A stretch of DNA of 64,000 nt, taken from assembly GCF_016920785.2 (NCBI RefSeq), contig NW_024609857.1:10311618-10375617 (forward strand). The letters are read 5' to 3'. A program made the position numbers and the translations under genes. The stretch is from Ixodes scapularis (Eukaryota > Arthropoda > Arachnida > Ixodida > Ixodidae). Within the stretch, counting starts at the first letter, position 1. The number at the start of each line of letters is the position of its first letter. Under the pieces are notes generated by a model that had not been told where the DNA came from, did not search any database, and saw nothing but the letters and a program-made list of their open reading frames with translations. Positions 10,744 to 22,050 of the stretch are shown here, in pieces.

Positions 10744-11190
10744 GGTCAGGGAATGACTAAGACCATCGTGTGTCACGCGTGTCCTGCCGTCGTGGACCGA
10801 CCGTTCGAATCGATGCCTTCGTTCTTGATCGCTGCGAAGCCGGCGACGTGCACGGTCAATACCGATCATATTTCCCCGATCCTCGCAACAACGCGCCGAA
10901 AGAAAAACACGACGCACTCCTCGAGGAGACGGCGGCGGCAGCAATCTTCCCCAATACCGCGGAAGCGTGAAGGCGCGGAAGCATCCAATATCGCGTGAAA
11001 TATCACGCACTCTTAAACCTCGAACTTGAAGCGTGCATCTTCTACTTCTTCCCCCCTTTCTTTTTTTTTTTCTTTACATTCATCTTATTGCTTCTTTTTT
11101 CCTAACTTTTCCTTTTTTTTCTCCTTTATTTTCGAAAGAAGCAGAATTGTGTGCGCTAAGCAGCCGTGCGGCTCAGTTTCACCTTTTGAT
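10744..11190. other. No gene; pyrimidine-rich tract at 11037-11140
   Basis: Short overlapping ORFs only. The C/T-rich stretch has several poly-T blocks and is followed by ordinary mixed sequence. It could resemble a splice polypyrimidine tract, but no exon is recognisable downstream. Confidence 0.5.
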
Positions 11191-11348
11191 GGACCGCGGA
11201 CGGTACTACGAGCCATCGAAGCCTATCGAATGCCTCAATAGTATCACGTGATCTCCGGGAAAGGAGCAGCGATGCGTGGTGCGCGCTATCACGTGATACG
11301 CTTTGAGTTGACTGGATTAGCTCGTAGCGTCCACCATGGTCCGCCGTA
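11191..11348. repeat. Fold-back element with CACGTG centre
   Basis: The arm 11191-11249 (GGACCGCGGACGGTACTACGAG onward in pieces, ending TATCACGTGAT) pairs imperfectly with 11288-11346 (ATCACGTGATACGC through CTCGTAGCGTCCACCATGG). Two ATCACGTGAT palindromes face each other across a 38-bp centre. Target duplication not identified; probably a fold-back MITE. Confidence 0.6.
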
Positions 11349-13456
11349 AGAGAAGGAAGGAAGAAAAAAAGTTCGAGCCCACGCAAAAATCCCGAAATAC
11401 CTAGAAAACAAAATTGCGTGTATATGCGAAGGAAGGGTAGGCCGAGCATCGCGGATGCCCGGTCTGTCGGTTCGAAAGATTCTTGCATCGAGTGTCTCGG
11501 GGCTCTGCACACGGCAGCCCTGGCCGCACTTGAGGGGGACGGAGGAAAGCTCTGCGAGTGGTGCCGCTCGAGCGGCTCAATCCCCGGGAATCGCTCCCAC
11601 CGCCGGAGATCAGGAAGGCTGTCGCCCCGGGGTGTTCGGTCGGCCAGTTGGTCGGGCTGGTCCAATACCACCCGGAAGGCGAGAAGGCCCGTCCAAATAC
11701 GTCATCGTTAGTGGATACCCGTCCCCACCCCAAGCGGCATACATGCTGAAGCTCAACGAGGACCCGCTGCAAAGCAACAGACGCGTCCGTCTTGACGTCG
11801 CCGCGTGCTGAGGTTGCGACCGTTGTGAGGTGCTGCAAGACGCGCTGTCGACGACGCTGACGCAACGAAGGCGGAGCTGCGTAGACCTGCTAAAAAAAGA
11901 ACACAGGCTAGGTGGCGCAAGCCGTCGCCCGATTCAAGGAGTCTATCCATCCATCCACTGATGACGTTAGGGCAGGCCTTGTCTTCTATTGTATTGGTTG
12001 GACGGACGAGAGACGGGATTCAAGCTTTGGCTTTTCTTTCAGCGAGAAAAAGAAAGGCTTCTTGGAAGTTAATGGAGACACGCGTGATCATATGGCTCAC
12101 GCAAATTTGCAAGTCGACTTGTCTCTAATACAGGCAGGTTCGGAAACGGGGACCGGCGGAGGGGATGGGGGTAAGGTGGGGTGGGGAGGCGTGGAGGGTG
12201 CGCAGAATTTTTGTGGAGGATTTTAAGAGATAGAAGTGATAGTTCCATATTATCATAAAACTCCTCGCCGATATCGCAATCCCCTCTGATGCATCTTCCA
12301 TCAGGAACGGTAAAACTTCGATATGGGTCTTTCTACAATTAGGCGTGTTATTTGCATAAAATCACTTCCCATTACAATAGTCGTAGCAGTATCGAGACAG
12401 TGCATGGCATTTTCTTCCTATTGAGGAAGCGAAGACCCCCCACCCGTCTCGGACTGACCGCAGACATGAGCGGGAGCGGGACGTGTGCCACCGCTCCCAT
12501 TTGCATCCCTCCTCGCCCGCGCGTGCCCAGAGCTCGCCTCAACTTCACCGCTTGGAATGCCTAATATCGGATGTGTGTTGAAAGCCCGTCGCAGCTCCGC
12601 GGCTAGCGTTGTTGGCGTGCGCCGAAATAGCGGAGAAAGTGGGCAGGGGGAAGGGCGGTAGCTGCGGAAACTAAACTACATACATATAATTCGTGATAGA
12701 GAAAATACGCTAAAAACGAAAGTTGGTCTGGCGGGCCGTCGATGAATAATTCATAAAGTCGCTCGTGTTCGTACTCTGCGCATCTCCGCTCTTCCTTGGT
12801 TCGGAGGGAAGCTCTGTTTTCGTCGGCTCTGCAGTCGTCTCTCGCGTGAAGGAGGACGAGAAGGTGGTCTTTCCTTCCCGCGTTCGTCCGAAGGCGTAGC
12901 CTCCTTCCCTCGTCCTCCACTTCTCCTTCCTTGCGTTCTTTCCTGCAGCGTCCGCAGTTTCCCCGTCTTCGGTGAACGTCGGGGATTTTTTGCTCCGTGT
13001 AGCCGCAGCCTCCTCCAATGGTCCTGATCGAAAGCTGCTTTCCGATGCAGACTTGGAGACGTGTGTGTGCTTTTTTTATATTAGCCAACCGCCGGAGGTG
13101 CATAGACAGCGCAGACAAACCTGTGTACCTAAGCAGAAATTCGAACTTGAAATTATGTCTAGCTACACGCACGTCACGTTGAATGGTACATCTCTCACGC
13201 TCGAGAATTATGTATATATATAATTCACATACATAATTCGTATGTTAGACGTTTCAACCGGCTGTGGCAGACGACTAAAAATCTTATGTGTCCTTAACCT
13301 TTGTCACCCTCTAATTGTGTTCACACTGCATGTTGTATCGTTGGCGGCGGCATACTTCATTGCGTTGAACGCTTATTTAGTATTCTAAGCTCCACCACTG
13401 CAGCTGGTGATCGTCACTTTTGAATGACTCATTATTCGAATTTGTATGGATTCACA
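11349..13456. other. No gene recognised; one G-rich block
   Basis: Overlapping GC-rich ORFs (11401-11865 and 12603-13172 on the minus strand, and plus-strand counterparts) have skewed composition and no motif I know. The block 12147-12210 is G-rich with many GGGG runs, so a G-quadruplex is possible. Weak possibility: unrecognised exons. Confidence 0.45.
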
Positions 13457-13607
13457 GACCAGGGACTCTCAGCTGAACACTTGGCGAGAACGTCGGTGGC
13501 ATCGCGATTGGCCAGCGCCAAGGTCCAGCGCGGCACTGACCAATCATGGCGGTCGGCGGTGTCGCCGACATTCTCGCCGAGTGTCCAACTTGGAGCCCCC
13601 AGCCTTG
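13457..13607. mobile_element. About 150-bp fold-back MITE
   Basis: The left arm contains ACACTTGGCGAGAACGTCGG and the right arm has the inverted counterpart CCGACATTCTCGCCGAGTGT. Inner arms pair as CGATTGGCC against GACCAATCATGG. The left arm is about 10 bp shorter because of a gap. The ends are approximate and no target duplication was confirmed. Confidence 0.65.
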
Positions 13608-15236
13608 ACAAGCTTGGACATCTTGTAATCACTGATGTCGAATAATATCCCATTTTTACTGTTAATTTGTGTTTGGTTGCGTCTCACGTCAACCTTGTCG
13701 CGATTGCGGTAGCGAGTCTGCCCTTTCGACTTCGAAACCAAATGATCCTCGAGAGGTTCAACTTATAAGACGGTTTGCGTATTTCTATCTGGTCTTATAG
13801 GCCAACAAGAGCCACACTTTCTTTAAGACAAGGACAGAAGAAAATAGATGCTATCATCTAGTTCATTCTGTCCCTGTTTTTAGGCCTTTTACTTTAAGAA
13901 TGTGCAACCAACGAGCCCCACTTGCCGTCTTGAAGCCACACTTTATTCTTCGTTTCAACTGGCGATAGTGAGGAACAAGTGATGCGTCACGAAGAATTAA
14001 GCTTGGGTTTGTGTCTATGTTGTGCGCGCTGTCACCTGCCAGAGCAATCAATTCTATTAGGCTGGCGGCCTATATTCAGCTACCTGTATAACTGCATTTC
14101 ACAGTAGAGTATATTACCAGAAGGTGTATTTACTAATCACATAATAGCCACCATTGGACAGATTATCTAAAAGGGTCAATGCATCATAACTAAAGACGTA
14201 GGATTTATTTCAACCACAGTTCACCTCGCTGTAAACTGGAATTGGTTTAAATCAACTCTGCCTTGTATAATTTTTTTCTTTAAATGTTTTTAGTGATGCA
14301 GCACTTTGAAGATTATATTTTCACGTTAATTTTTACTTAAATCATTCTTTTTTTTTTGGTTCGTATTCGGACGTATGCTGAATGGGTGTTCCCCCTGAAA
14401 CAAACCGCACTAGAAATTTTGTTTGTTTTCGGATTCCGACGTTGTCGCGAGTATGGTCAACAGGGTACATATTGTACCCTACTAAAATCTGCGAACTTCA
14501 ACGAACTTATGTCTTTTGGATTATTTTACACAAGGCACACGCACCATTAGGTGATCTGAAATTTTTGCGAAATCTTTTCTGGCATTCGGGAACTATATAA
14601 AGCGTTTCCTCCGGGCGTTTTTTGCATGTGCATTCTATATTGCGTAATATTTTAGTCATAATGAGGCGTCTACAACAAATTTGAAGGAGATATCTGGAGT
14701 CGTAGGTAGCAAAAGTGGTAAGTATCATTTTCCCAGCTTAGAATAATAAATATTTATTTTGTTACGTGGCAAAATCAAAATGTATGAATGGCAGCGCTTT
14801 TCGTTCGGAAATTTCGCGCTAATTTCAAACGTCTGTATAATGGCGATGTATAGCAGACTATAAAACCCGCCAAGCTTCCCGTTTTGCTAAGCTCGGTTCA
14901 TATTATACGCCAAATTTTCAATATAAAATTGATATCAGCCGGCTTGAAATTTGGCCTTTTATGTCTCATATTAGACAGTGCGCTGTATACCAAACGAGGG
15001 TTTTCGACGCTCCGTTGGAAATCTAACTACTCGCAATTCTTTCGAACAAACACCGATCTCTGCTTTCCTCTTTTTTTTTTTTCTTTCAACTTGCGAGAAT
15101 TTTTTTTTTTTTTTTTTGTAAGTCCAACTTAGAGAAACGGCATTGAGGCAAAGTTTCAAAAACAACAGACTGCCTTTTATGTTATATGGTGCCCGGAACG
15201 CCTCCAAAAAAAAGTGATCCCCCGATTTCCCCTCGG
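13608..15236. other. No gene; T-rich tracts
   Basis: AT-rich sequence with poly-T runs (15070-15082 and 15100-15118). A minus-strand ORF (13863-14051) reads through RQLKRRIKCGFKTASGA, which looks protein-like, possibly from a retroelement, but I cannot assign it. Confidence 0.4.
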
Positions 15237-15262
15237 TGACGTCACAGAAGTGACGTCATGCT
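15237..15262. promoter_or_regulatory. Pair of CRE palindromes (TGACGTCA)
   Basis: GTGACGTCAC and GTGACGTCAT occur 16 bp apart, and a third TGACGTCA lies at 15498-15505. TGACGTCA is the CREB/ATF consensus. The surroundings are CpG-rich, but no transcript start or gene can be tied to the sites, and similar palindromes also sit in dispersed repeats at 1-1050. Function is speculative. Confidence 0.35.
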
Positions 15263-17099
15263 GTGGCCGGTGGCGATCCTGGCGGTGTCACAGCTGCGGT
15301 GGTCGATGTGGCAGACGCCTGTTTGACTGCGCGTCGCTCTCTAGCTTGACAGCCAACGGAAGCTGTAAGGAGTTGGGACGCCGCGACGAGAGCGACACTC
15401 GCGTTTGGTAGTGTTTTTTAGTTTTGTTTTTTGCCGGAGTTTAAACGATTAACCACCAGAACCTCGACATTTATTAGCACAACACTCCGGCTTTCGTGAC
15501 GTCATTTGTTGCAACTTCGGGACCACTTTCGCTGCGTGGGCGGAATAAGGAGCTAAACACTCCAGTCGGAGTCGCGTTCCGGGGCGGGCACCGTACTAAC
15601 ATCAAAGACGAAGTTCTTGGCGTGTTGTACATGTGCTTGGCGGCCCTCGGCCTTGAAGAGTTCTGGCCACTTGTTCGTGTTGGCCTTTCGTAAAAAACGC
15701 AACGCCTTCTTGTTAATGACAGTATGTGCTGAGCCAGAGCCGTATATGGGAGAGTTTGGCCACTCACTGGTTTGAATAGGCGAGCATCTCGTGGCCAACC
15801 ACGGGCCGCGAAACAGCCCCCAGCGGTGGTCGTGGGCTCTGCAACTGCGACTCGACAAGTTTAAGCTGTTTTAGCGTCGCTAGAGAAAAAATGTGTAACT
15901 TTTGGCGACTGAAAACTTGGCGCATGTGACGTTTTCGTCACGTCTCTATTAGAATAAACGAACGCGCGTTCCAAACCAGACCAAACTGCGTAGTTGCGAT
16001 CATTGGTGCTGCGAAATCGAACGCTTCTATTTCAAGCTCTAAATCTCGTTTTCAATATTGTGATATCGAGGACTGCTGATTGGTCGACGCCGTGTCGCAC
16101 TTTTAGTTTACGCTCTAACAGCGGGGCGAATATTCGGCGCTGAAAGAGGCCTCTGCTCCTCCCATGGGCCATACTCCCCCAATATGCGGCTCCGTGCTGG
16201 GCGTACCAGGAGCGCCCTTTAGCGGTCACTGCACGGTGGCGTTATGGTGACGCCCCATCTGCACTCCCCTCCTTCCTCTCTAAGTTCGGCTTAGAGTTGA
16301 GGCCCATTGTTTTACTTTCCGCTGTCAATCTTATCAGTATTCAAATTTTCATTCAGAAAAGGTAATCAAGAGCACGTAATCCTCGTTTCTGAAACTATAT
16401 CATCTCTACTTCTGCGCCCAGCGATCGTATACGCAGCCTTCCAGTTACAGCTCGAGCCCATCCCATAAATGGTTATGTCCCCGCGAGCCTATAATGCTAT
16501 AGGCAACAACCATGTCGCTGCCGCGTGCATCAAATCCGCGATCGAAAACTGCGGGCCCGTAGACTGACCGCCTGTATGCATACGCTGAAGTAAATCAGCT
16601 TTTACGAGACTGTTCGCGAGGACTCGCCAAATTTGCGGGCTTACGCGTATCCAATCATGTTTCTTCGGTGAGCTTAATCGCGGGACACTTTGCCCACAAT
16701 GATAACCTCATATGCATCCACTTTCCTGAATGCGGAACCAAGCTCGATTAGTCGGGTTGCAAGCGTTAATTGTAACGAGGGATTACCTGCCCTCTCGTCC
16801 GTGCACGTCGTCGTACGAACGGACAACGCGGTACTCTCGCTCGCTCCTTGGAGAACCACTTGGCCCGCGTAATGCAGTCAAGTAAATTGATTTGCATATT
16901 CATAGTCTGGCTCGCTCTGCCCCGCCCTGACCGGGAAATCCGAGCAAACTGGAAATCACGACGTTCCTAATTGCTCTCGTGGATCCCCCTGTGCGCGGGA
17001 CCCGCGTGGCAATCAGTAGAAAAAAGTTTTGGCCGGATGCGCAGATTGAGTTTTGGCACTTTATGTATAATGGAAAACCTCGTCTAAATCTTGGTGTAC
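15263..17099. other. No gene recognised
   Basis: Mixed-composition sequence. A minus-strand ORF (15553-15858) contains KKALRFLRKANTNKWPELF, which reads like protein, but no family is recognised. No clear inverted-repeat element was seen. Confidence 0.4.
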
Positions 17100-17150
17100 A
17101 CTTGTGTGTTTATGTGTGTTTGTGTGTGTGCGTGTGTGCGTCACTGCTTG
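17100..17150. repeat. Degenerate (GT)n microsatellite
   Basis: Runs of TGTGTGT interrupted by TTTA, TTTG and CG steps. Confidence 0.85.
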
Positions 17151-17432
17151 CTTTTCTTTGTATCTTGCTATTCAGGTTTGTTTACAAGAAAAGTATTTCG
17201 CTCAAAATATTGTTAGGCAGCACGGGTAAAGCAGACACGAGTGCAATGAACTGAATTCAGTTTATATGTGATTACTTTTCTTTTTTTCGTGGGGAAGTTT
17301 GTCTACGTAAACAAAATCTGCAACCTTTCCTTTTCTTTTTTTTTTTTTATAACGCAGTGGGAACAAACGTGCGCGAAAGCACGAGCAGTGTAAGCTACTG
17401 CATGGTTGTAAACGCCAGTAAAATAGCCCCCT

Positions 17433-17455
17433 CCCCCCCCCCCCCCCCCCCCCCC
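17433..17455. repeat. Poly-C tract (23 C)
   Basis: An uninterrupted C run followed by ATGTCTCC. A poly-T tract lies nearby at 17337-17348. Confidence 0.95.
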
Positions 17456-17980
17456 ATGTCTCCGAGCAAAAATAAAATAAAGTAAAGGTGTCATCTAATG
17501 TTTCTCAGTTATGCATCTCGAGGAATGGTACTTTGTAATTTCCACTATAGCTTGTCTACATTCCCACCGCGTATTGTTTTAAATAGTCACATTTTATCTC
17601 CGCTCAAGGAAGAGAGAGGAGAAAGAATAGATTAATGATTACTCTCGTTATTTATTAATTATCTCTAATTATCCTGAATACAGGCTCTCCTGTACTCTTC
17701 CGGTCTCTTTGTCTCTTATCTTTCGTCGCTGACGAAAGGGGCATCCGGAAACGCAAGCTATCTTCTGCGACAGGTGGTCACTCGGGCAGCGACCGCGCAC
17801 TTAACCTCTAAGGAGCTTTCGTGGTATCCGACGGCCTCGAGAAACTCTCATGCCGTCACCTTACCAACCTGCTCTGCTTCACCAAATGATTCTGTCAACT
17901 GCCTTTGAATTTGCCCGTAGTTTTATACGCAGACGAAAGTTTCAAAAATCAACATCTGATAGCAGTCACCCTGCTCCTTA
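17456..17980. other. No gene seen
   Basis: AT-rich then mixed sequence; no inverted repeat, ORF or motif worth annotating. Confidence 0.5.
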
Positions 17981-18078
17981 TACTTCGTCTCATCCTACGA
18001 TGGACTAAATGCCAAAGCCACGGGCCGCCAGGTCCAGTGACGTTCCACACTAAACTATGACATGCTTAGCGTTGAGTA

Positions 18079-18388
18079 CACTCTAAGAAATGCCCGCGCC
18101 TCTGCTTACCCGCAAGACGCTAAAAGAGCCAATCGCTGCAATCCAGAAAATCAGCTCAGCGAATGATGAGGCGGAACATCCGTTTAGACTTAAAAACGAA
18201 GTCTGCCCTGTGGCATTACGCCATGCAAAGTGTCATGCTTGCATTGCGTAATGCCACAGGGCAGACTGCATTTTGAGGTCTAAACGGATGTTCCGCCTCA
18301 TCATTCGCTGCGCTGATTTCCTAGATCGCAGAGATTGGCTCTTCGAATCTTTGGCGGGTAAGTAGAAGCGCAGGCATTTCTTAGAGGG
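18079..18388. mobile_element. 310-bp fold-back MITE, CACTCT family, copy 1
   Basis: Nearly the whole length is one inverted repeat, from CACTCTAAGAAATGCCCGCG to CGCAGGCATTTCTTAGAGGG. The central arms (GTCTGCCCTGTGGCATTACG against CGTAATGCCACAGGGCAGAC) are the best preserved. TA flanks at 18077-18078 and 18389-18390 fit mariner-like insertion. It is a diverged sibling of copies at 18633, 53774 and 57124. Confidence 0.9.
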
Positions 18389-18632
18389 TATGGAGGAATA
18401 ATGTTCCTAACCCGAAAGCACTGCATTATTTCAATAGCTTAGACACTGCAAGAGCCTCTATGTCGTGGCTTTTTTTTGCAGTGTAAAATTGTTGAGTCAC
18501 TCAGTGCTATTCGATTTGATCCACTGTCCGCCAAACCCCCTCAGTGATACGAGACGCGCGCACCGATACGTGTATCGAAGCGAAATACCGCGCAATTTCT
18601 GAGTGGCTCGTGATTGGATCTGGCGGTCCGTA

Positions 18633-18943
18633 CACTCTAAAAAACGTCTGTGCGTCTACTTTCACGCACAACACTCGGAGAACCAATCAGCGCAACTTAC
18701 GGAGGCAGATCAGCGAATGACAATGCCGAAACATCTGTTTAGACCGAAAAACGCAGACTGAGTTTTGATGTTAAGCAATGCAAGCGTGACGTTTTGCATT
18801 GCTTAATGTCACAACTCAGACTGCGTTTTATGGTCTAAACATATGTTTCGGCATCGCCATTCGCTGAGCTGCCTCCGTAAGTTGTGATGATTAACTCTCC
18901 GAGTGTTGTGCGGAAAAGTAGACGCACGGGCTTTTTTAGAGTG
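18633..18943. mobile_element. 311-bp fold-back MITE, CACTCT family, copy 2
   Basis: Starts CACTCTAAAAAACGTCTGTG and ends CACGGGCTTTTTTAGAGTG, flanked by TA at 18631-18632 and 18944-18945. The insertion splits the right arm of the host element: TGGCGGTCCG before it and GCTTTGGCCTTTAG after it are contiguous in the opposite arm (18005-18030). The TA target is therefore seen directly. Confidence 0.92.
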
Positions 18944-19051
18944 TAGCTTTGGCCTTTAGTCCATCGTAGGACGAGACAAAGTATGGCCTATCTATGTAAA
19001 TAAGAGGTAAGTTTTTTCACGAGGCGCGACAAATTCAGCTTATTATATTAA

Positions 19052-19073
19052 CCCCCCCCCCCCCCCGCCCCCC
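19052..19073. repeat. Poly-C tract interrupted by one G
   Basis: Fifteen C, one G, six C. Confidence 0.95.
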
Positions 19074-20130
19074 TTTCCGCTGGAATGGAGCAAAGCCCGT
19101 TCAAGCGGAATGGGCTTTGTCATTTGTATTGGTTATCGTTACCTGTAAAAGATGTATCAAGGGACTTAACACGCTGCAAGCCATCCCAGCCAATTCGGCG
19201 CTTTGGACGTGTCGCCTCGCCCTGTGCGCCGCCAGACCCCTCCTGAAGATCACGTGCCACTCGTTAGGCGTCTTGGCTTGGATCCGATGGCTTGTAGCGT
19301 CTCCTCAAGTTCGTCATAAGGCAAAACGAACTTTCGTAACAACACGGCAGGTCCCTACAGCTACAGTTATAGAAATGCCTCAAACTTTTTTTTTTTTTTA
19401 CTTAGTCCTTTTTTTTTTAATGAAATAAGACGATGACGCACTCGAGACTAGACTCATATTTAGGCAAACAAGACGCGTGCGTCTATTTTTAGATGTATAT
19501 AAGGGCTCCCGTTATAGCTGATTGCGCTGACAAGTGTCGGGGGAAGCGGTCACAATGCCAGCGTCACCAGCTGACGCATATAAGTCACATCAGGCCTGAC
19601 TTGCTCATCAGCGTGGTTGTGAAATGACAGGAAACTTTCGCCGGCTCATTTTTCGTCGGGCGCACGTGGAAACTCTCTGTCTTTCTTCTTGAACTCGCGA
19701 TGGCATGGGCACCCTCATTTCCTTTTTTAACCTACTTTCCGTTTCCTGCCAGTCACTCGTCTTCACTCGATCGTTTTTTATATCGCTACTTGTGACTTCA
19801 ACGGTGTGTACTTCATTTCAGTTCCTCTGTTTCAGATTTCCGCCGCCAGGCCGCGGAAGTTGTCGCTGCACGCGTCGGCATGCTTGAACTCGCACGTTTC
19901 TAAAAGTCCCATCATTGCCGCTGGGTGGCGTCACCTCCTTCGGAATGCCAAAGAATGTCACACAATTGCTATATAATTACTGTTAGTGCTTGACGTTCTG
20001 TGTTTTCAGCGGTAGTCATCTTACCAATGCAAAAATATGCACGCGTTATGGTAATCGTTGGAACATAGAAATGTATTATTTATTAAGAAAAAAGTGAAAG
20101 CCGTTTACAAATCCCTGTAACGCCGAATTG
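19074..20130. other. No gene; a TATA-like site near 19495
   Basis: GTATATAAGGGCTCCCG (19495-19511) resembles a core promoter TATA box. The sequence downstream has no recognisable exon, although a 60-codon ORF begins at 19705. It could belong to an LTR or an unknown gene. Confidence 0.35.
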
Positions 20131-20666
20131 GAGCGCAGCTCTTGAGGAGGAGGTGTGAAGGGTACTGAGGGGAGGGGAGGCCCCTCCTCCTTCTCCTCCT
20201 CCTCGCCTCATTCTTTAATATGCTCCGGGGTGGTCACCTGATCTCGGGGGGAGGGTGTCACGTGACCTCGGGGAGGGGGGTCACGGGACCTCGGGGAGGC
20301 GTGACCTTGGGGTGTCGCGTGGGGTGACCTTGAGAGGGGGTCACGTGACCTCAGGGGATCACGTGACCTGCAGGGGTCACGTGACCTGCAGGGGTCACGT
20401 GACCTGGAAGGGTCCCGTAACCTCGGGGGTCACGTGACCTTGGGGAGGGGACCACGTGACCTCGGAGGGGTCACGTGGCCTGGGGTCACTCGACGTTGGG
20501 GTGACCTTGGGGGTCACGTGACCTTCAGGGGTCACGTGAGGGTCACCGTGGGGGGTCACGTGACCTTGAGGTGACCTTGGGAGGGGCCGCGTGACCTTGG
20601 GATGACCTTGGTTACGCCGACGCCGACGCCGCTCAAGCCGGAAACGGGCGCCTAAGAGCTGCGCTC
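20131..20666. repeat. Minisatellite of CACGTG/TGACCT palindromes inside 13-bp inverted repeats
   Basis: GAGCGCAGCTCTT at 20131-20143 and its exact reverse complement at 20654-20666 enclose the array. Between 20233 and 20612 the unit GGGGTCACGTGACCTNGGGG recurs with variable spacing. I count eleven exact CACGTG E-boxes and about fifteen TGACCT or TGACCTT half-sites. Complete units read AGGTCACGTGACCT, an inverted repeat of nuclear-receptor half-sites spaced by CG, with a CLEAR-type GTCACGTGAC core. A GGAGG/CCTCC block precedes the array. Regulatory activity is possible but unproven. Confidence 0.85.
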
Positions 20667-20726
20667 TAAAAAAAAAGGCTCATTGTGTTATGCAGTGTTA
20701 GATTGCAACTCTGCTCGGAGAAGAGG

Positions 20727-21480
20727 AATTAATTAATTAATTAATTTATTTATTTATTTATTTATTTACTTTTTAATACCCAGAGAGCTCGTGAGGGCAT
20801 TATGGTGGTGGCAAGACAAAAAGAAAATGACACCTCGGTACTTTTTTTCACTGGCTTGCAGTAGCCAGTGAAAAAAAGAACGCGGAGATGTTTACTACCT
20901 CTTGATTAAACGTTAAAGCACTAGCACATAAAAAAAGAATATACAACGTGTGTTAAGCCCTAAGCAAAAAATTTAAAAAAAGCTGGGTTTTCAGTTTCCA
21001 AAACAAGTTCCTCTGGTAATTCATTCCATCGCTGATTAGTGTATGGAAAGAAAGAGCACTTAAGGAGTCAGTTTTAGATGGCTGAGGTATAATCTTCCCT
21101 AAGTGATCACGTCTACGAGAGATGAAGTGTGGAGGAAGTAAGTATGACTCTTTGCTAATGCTGGGTATTTCATGATAAATTACATGTTGTAGTTTTAGAC
21201 GAGAGCATTCACGTAGAAATTGGAGAGGCCGCCAGATAGGCTATTTTTTTAGATCGGTCACGCTCTGACGCCAACTATAGGAAATCAGGACGAACCTGGC
21301 ACACCTGTTTTGAATTTGTTTTATATTATCATTTAGACACTGCTCGTAGGGTTTCCAGATTTCAGAAGCATATTCGAGGACTCGTCTATTTGTCGCTACC
21401 AAGCTCGAAACTTTGTTCTGATCAATTTCAAAGCAGCGACTTGGAAACCATACATCCATAACTGAAGTTGAAACTTCCAT
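20727..21480 (-). pseudogene. LINE 3' end, minus strand (CR1/Jockey-type ORF2 C-terminus)
   Basis: On the minus strand the ORF from 21480 to 21241 reads RRVLEYASEIWKP and QIQNRCARFVL, the typical C-terminal stretch after the reverse transcriptase domain of CR1/Jockey-type LINEs. In other frames it continues toward 20990 (RRDHLGKIIPQ and NQRWNELPEELV), so the frame is broken. The element ends in a (TAAA)n tail, seen on the plus strand as TTTATTTATTTA at 20740-20769 next to AATT repeats. A perfect hairpin (TTTTTTTCACTGGC...GCCAGTGAAAAAAA) at 20846-20879 lies in the 3' region. The 5' part with the catalytic RT motifs is missing. Confidence 0.8.
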
Positions 21481-21889
21481 AGACGTATGGTAGTACGTCT
21501 ATGGACGAGGACTAGGGTTGGGTGTGCTTCGTATCGTGCATTGGCCGCGTGACCCTCTGGTGGAATCGTAAATTTAAAAAAAAAAGAATTATACCGAGGT
21601 TACCATTTGCGGTCATATCTTTGTCGTATTATTATAGCACGGGCGAAAATGCAGGTACGGAGCTTGACGCAACACGAGTACGATATTGGCGTTTTTTTTT
21701 TTTCGTATTCAGTGATTCGTGTTAAGAGTTGAGCAACACATTTCATTGCCTAAGAAGAAACTTCGCTAAGAAAAATACCACTACACTGGCAGTGGTTTTT
21801 ACAAAATTGTTTAAACCGTGATGAGTAACACGGAAAGAATCGGTGATCACGTGTACGGAATAACCACCTCGTGGTATGTGTACACTATA

Positions 21890-22050
21890 GTCGGTGACAA
21901 GTTGAGAGTAAAGCTGAAGCTCTTCTCACCTCTTTCCACTTTAGAAGAGCGAACGCTGGGGAGGAGGTCGTTCCCTGTCCAGAGTTCGCTCCGTAAAAGT
22001 GGAAAGAGGTGGGAGGAGCTTCCACTTTGCTCTTAACCTGTCACAGACTC
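21890..22050. mobile_element. 161-bp TA-flanked fold-back MITE
   Basis: The left arm GTCGGTGACAAGTTGAGAG...CACCTCTTTCCACTTT pairs with AAAGTGGAAAGAGGTG...CTCTTAACCTGTCACAGAC on the right, about 65 bp per arm. TA lies at 21888-21889 and 22051-22052. Non-coding. Confidence 0.82.

Larger units (their letters stand above)
17983..18981. mobile_element. TA-flanked inverted-repeat element containing two MITE insertions
   Basis: The left arm starts CTTCGTCTCATCCTACGATG and the right arm ends with its inverted counterpart CATCGTAGGACGAGACAAAG. TA flanks both ends (17981-17982 and 18982-18983). Pairing continues inward through GGACTAAATGCCAAAGCC and GGGCCGCCAGGTCCA, but on the right this pairing is split by a MITE at 18633-18943. 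A second MITE of the same family sits inside at 18079-18388. Without the insertions the element is only about 370 bp. Confidence 0.85.

Noticed and set aside
12603..13172. 189-codon minus-strand ORF as a gene
   Set aside because: No motif, heavy Arg/Glu/Lys bias from purine-rich DNA, and no splice or promoter support.
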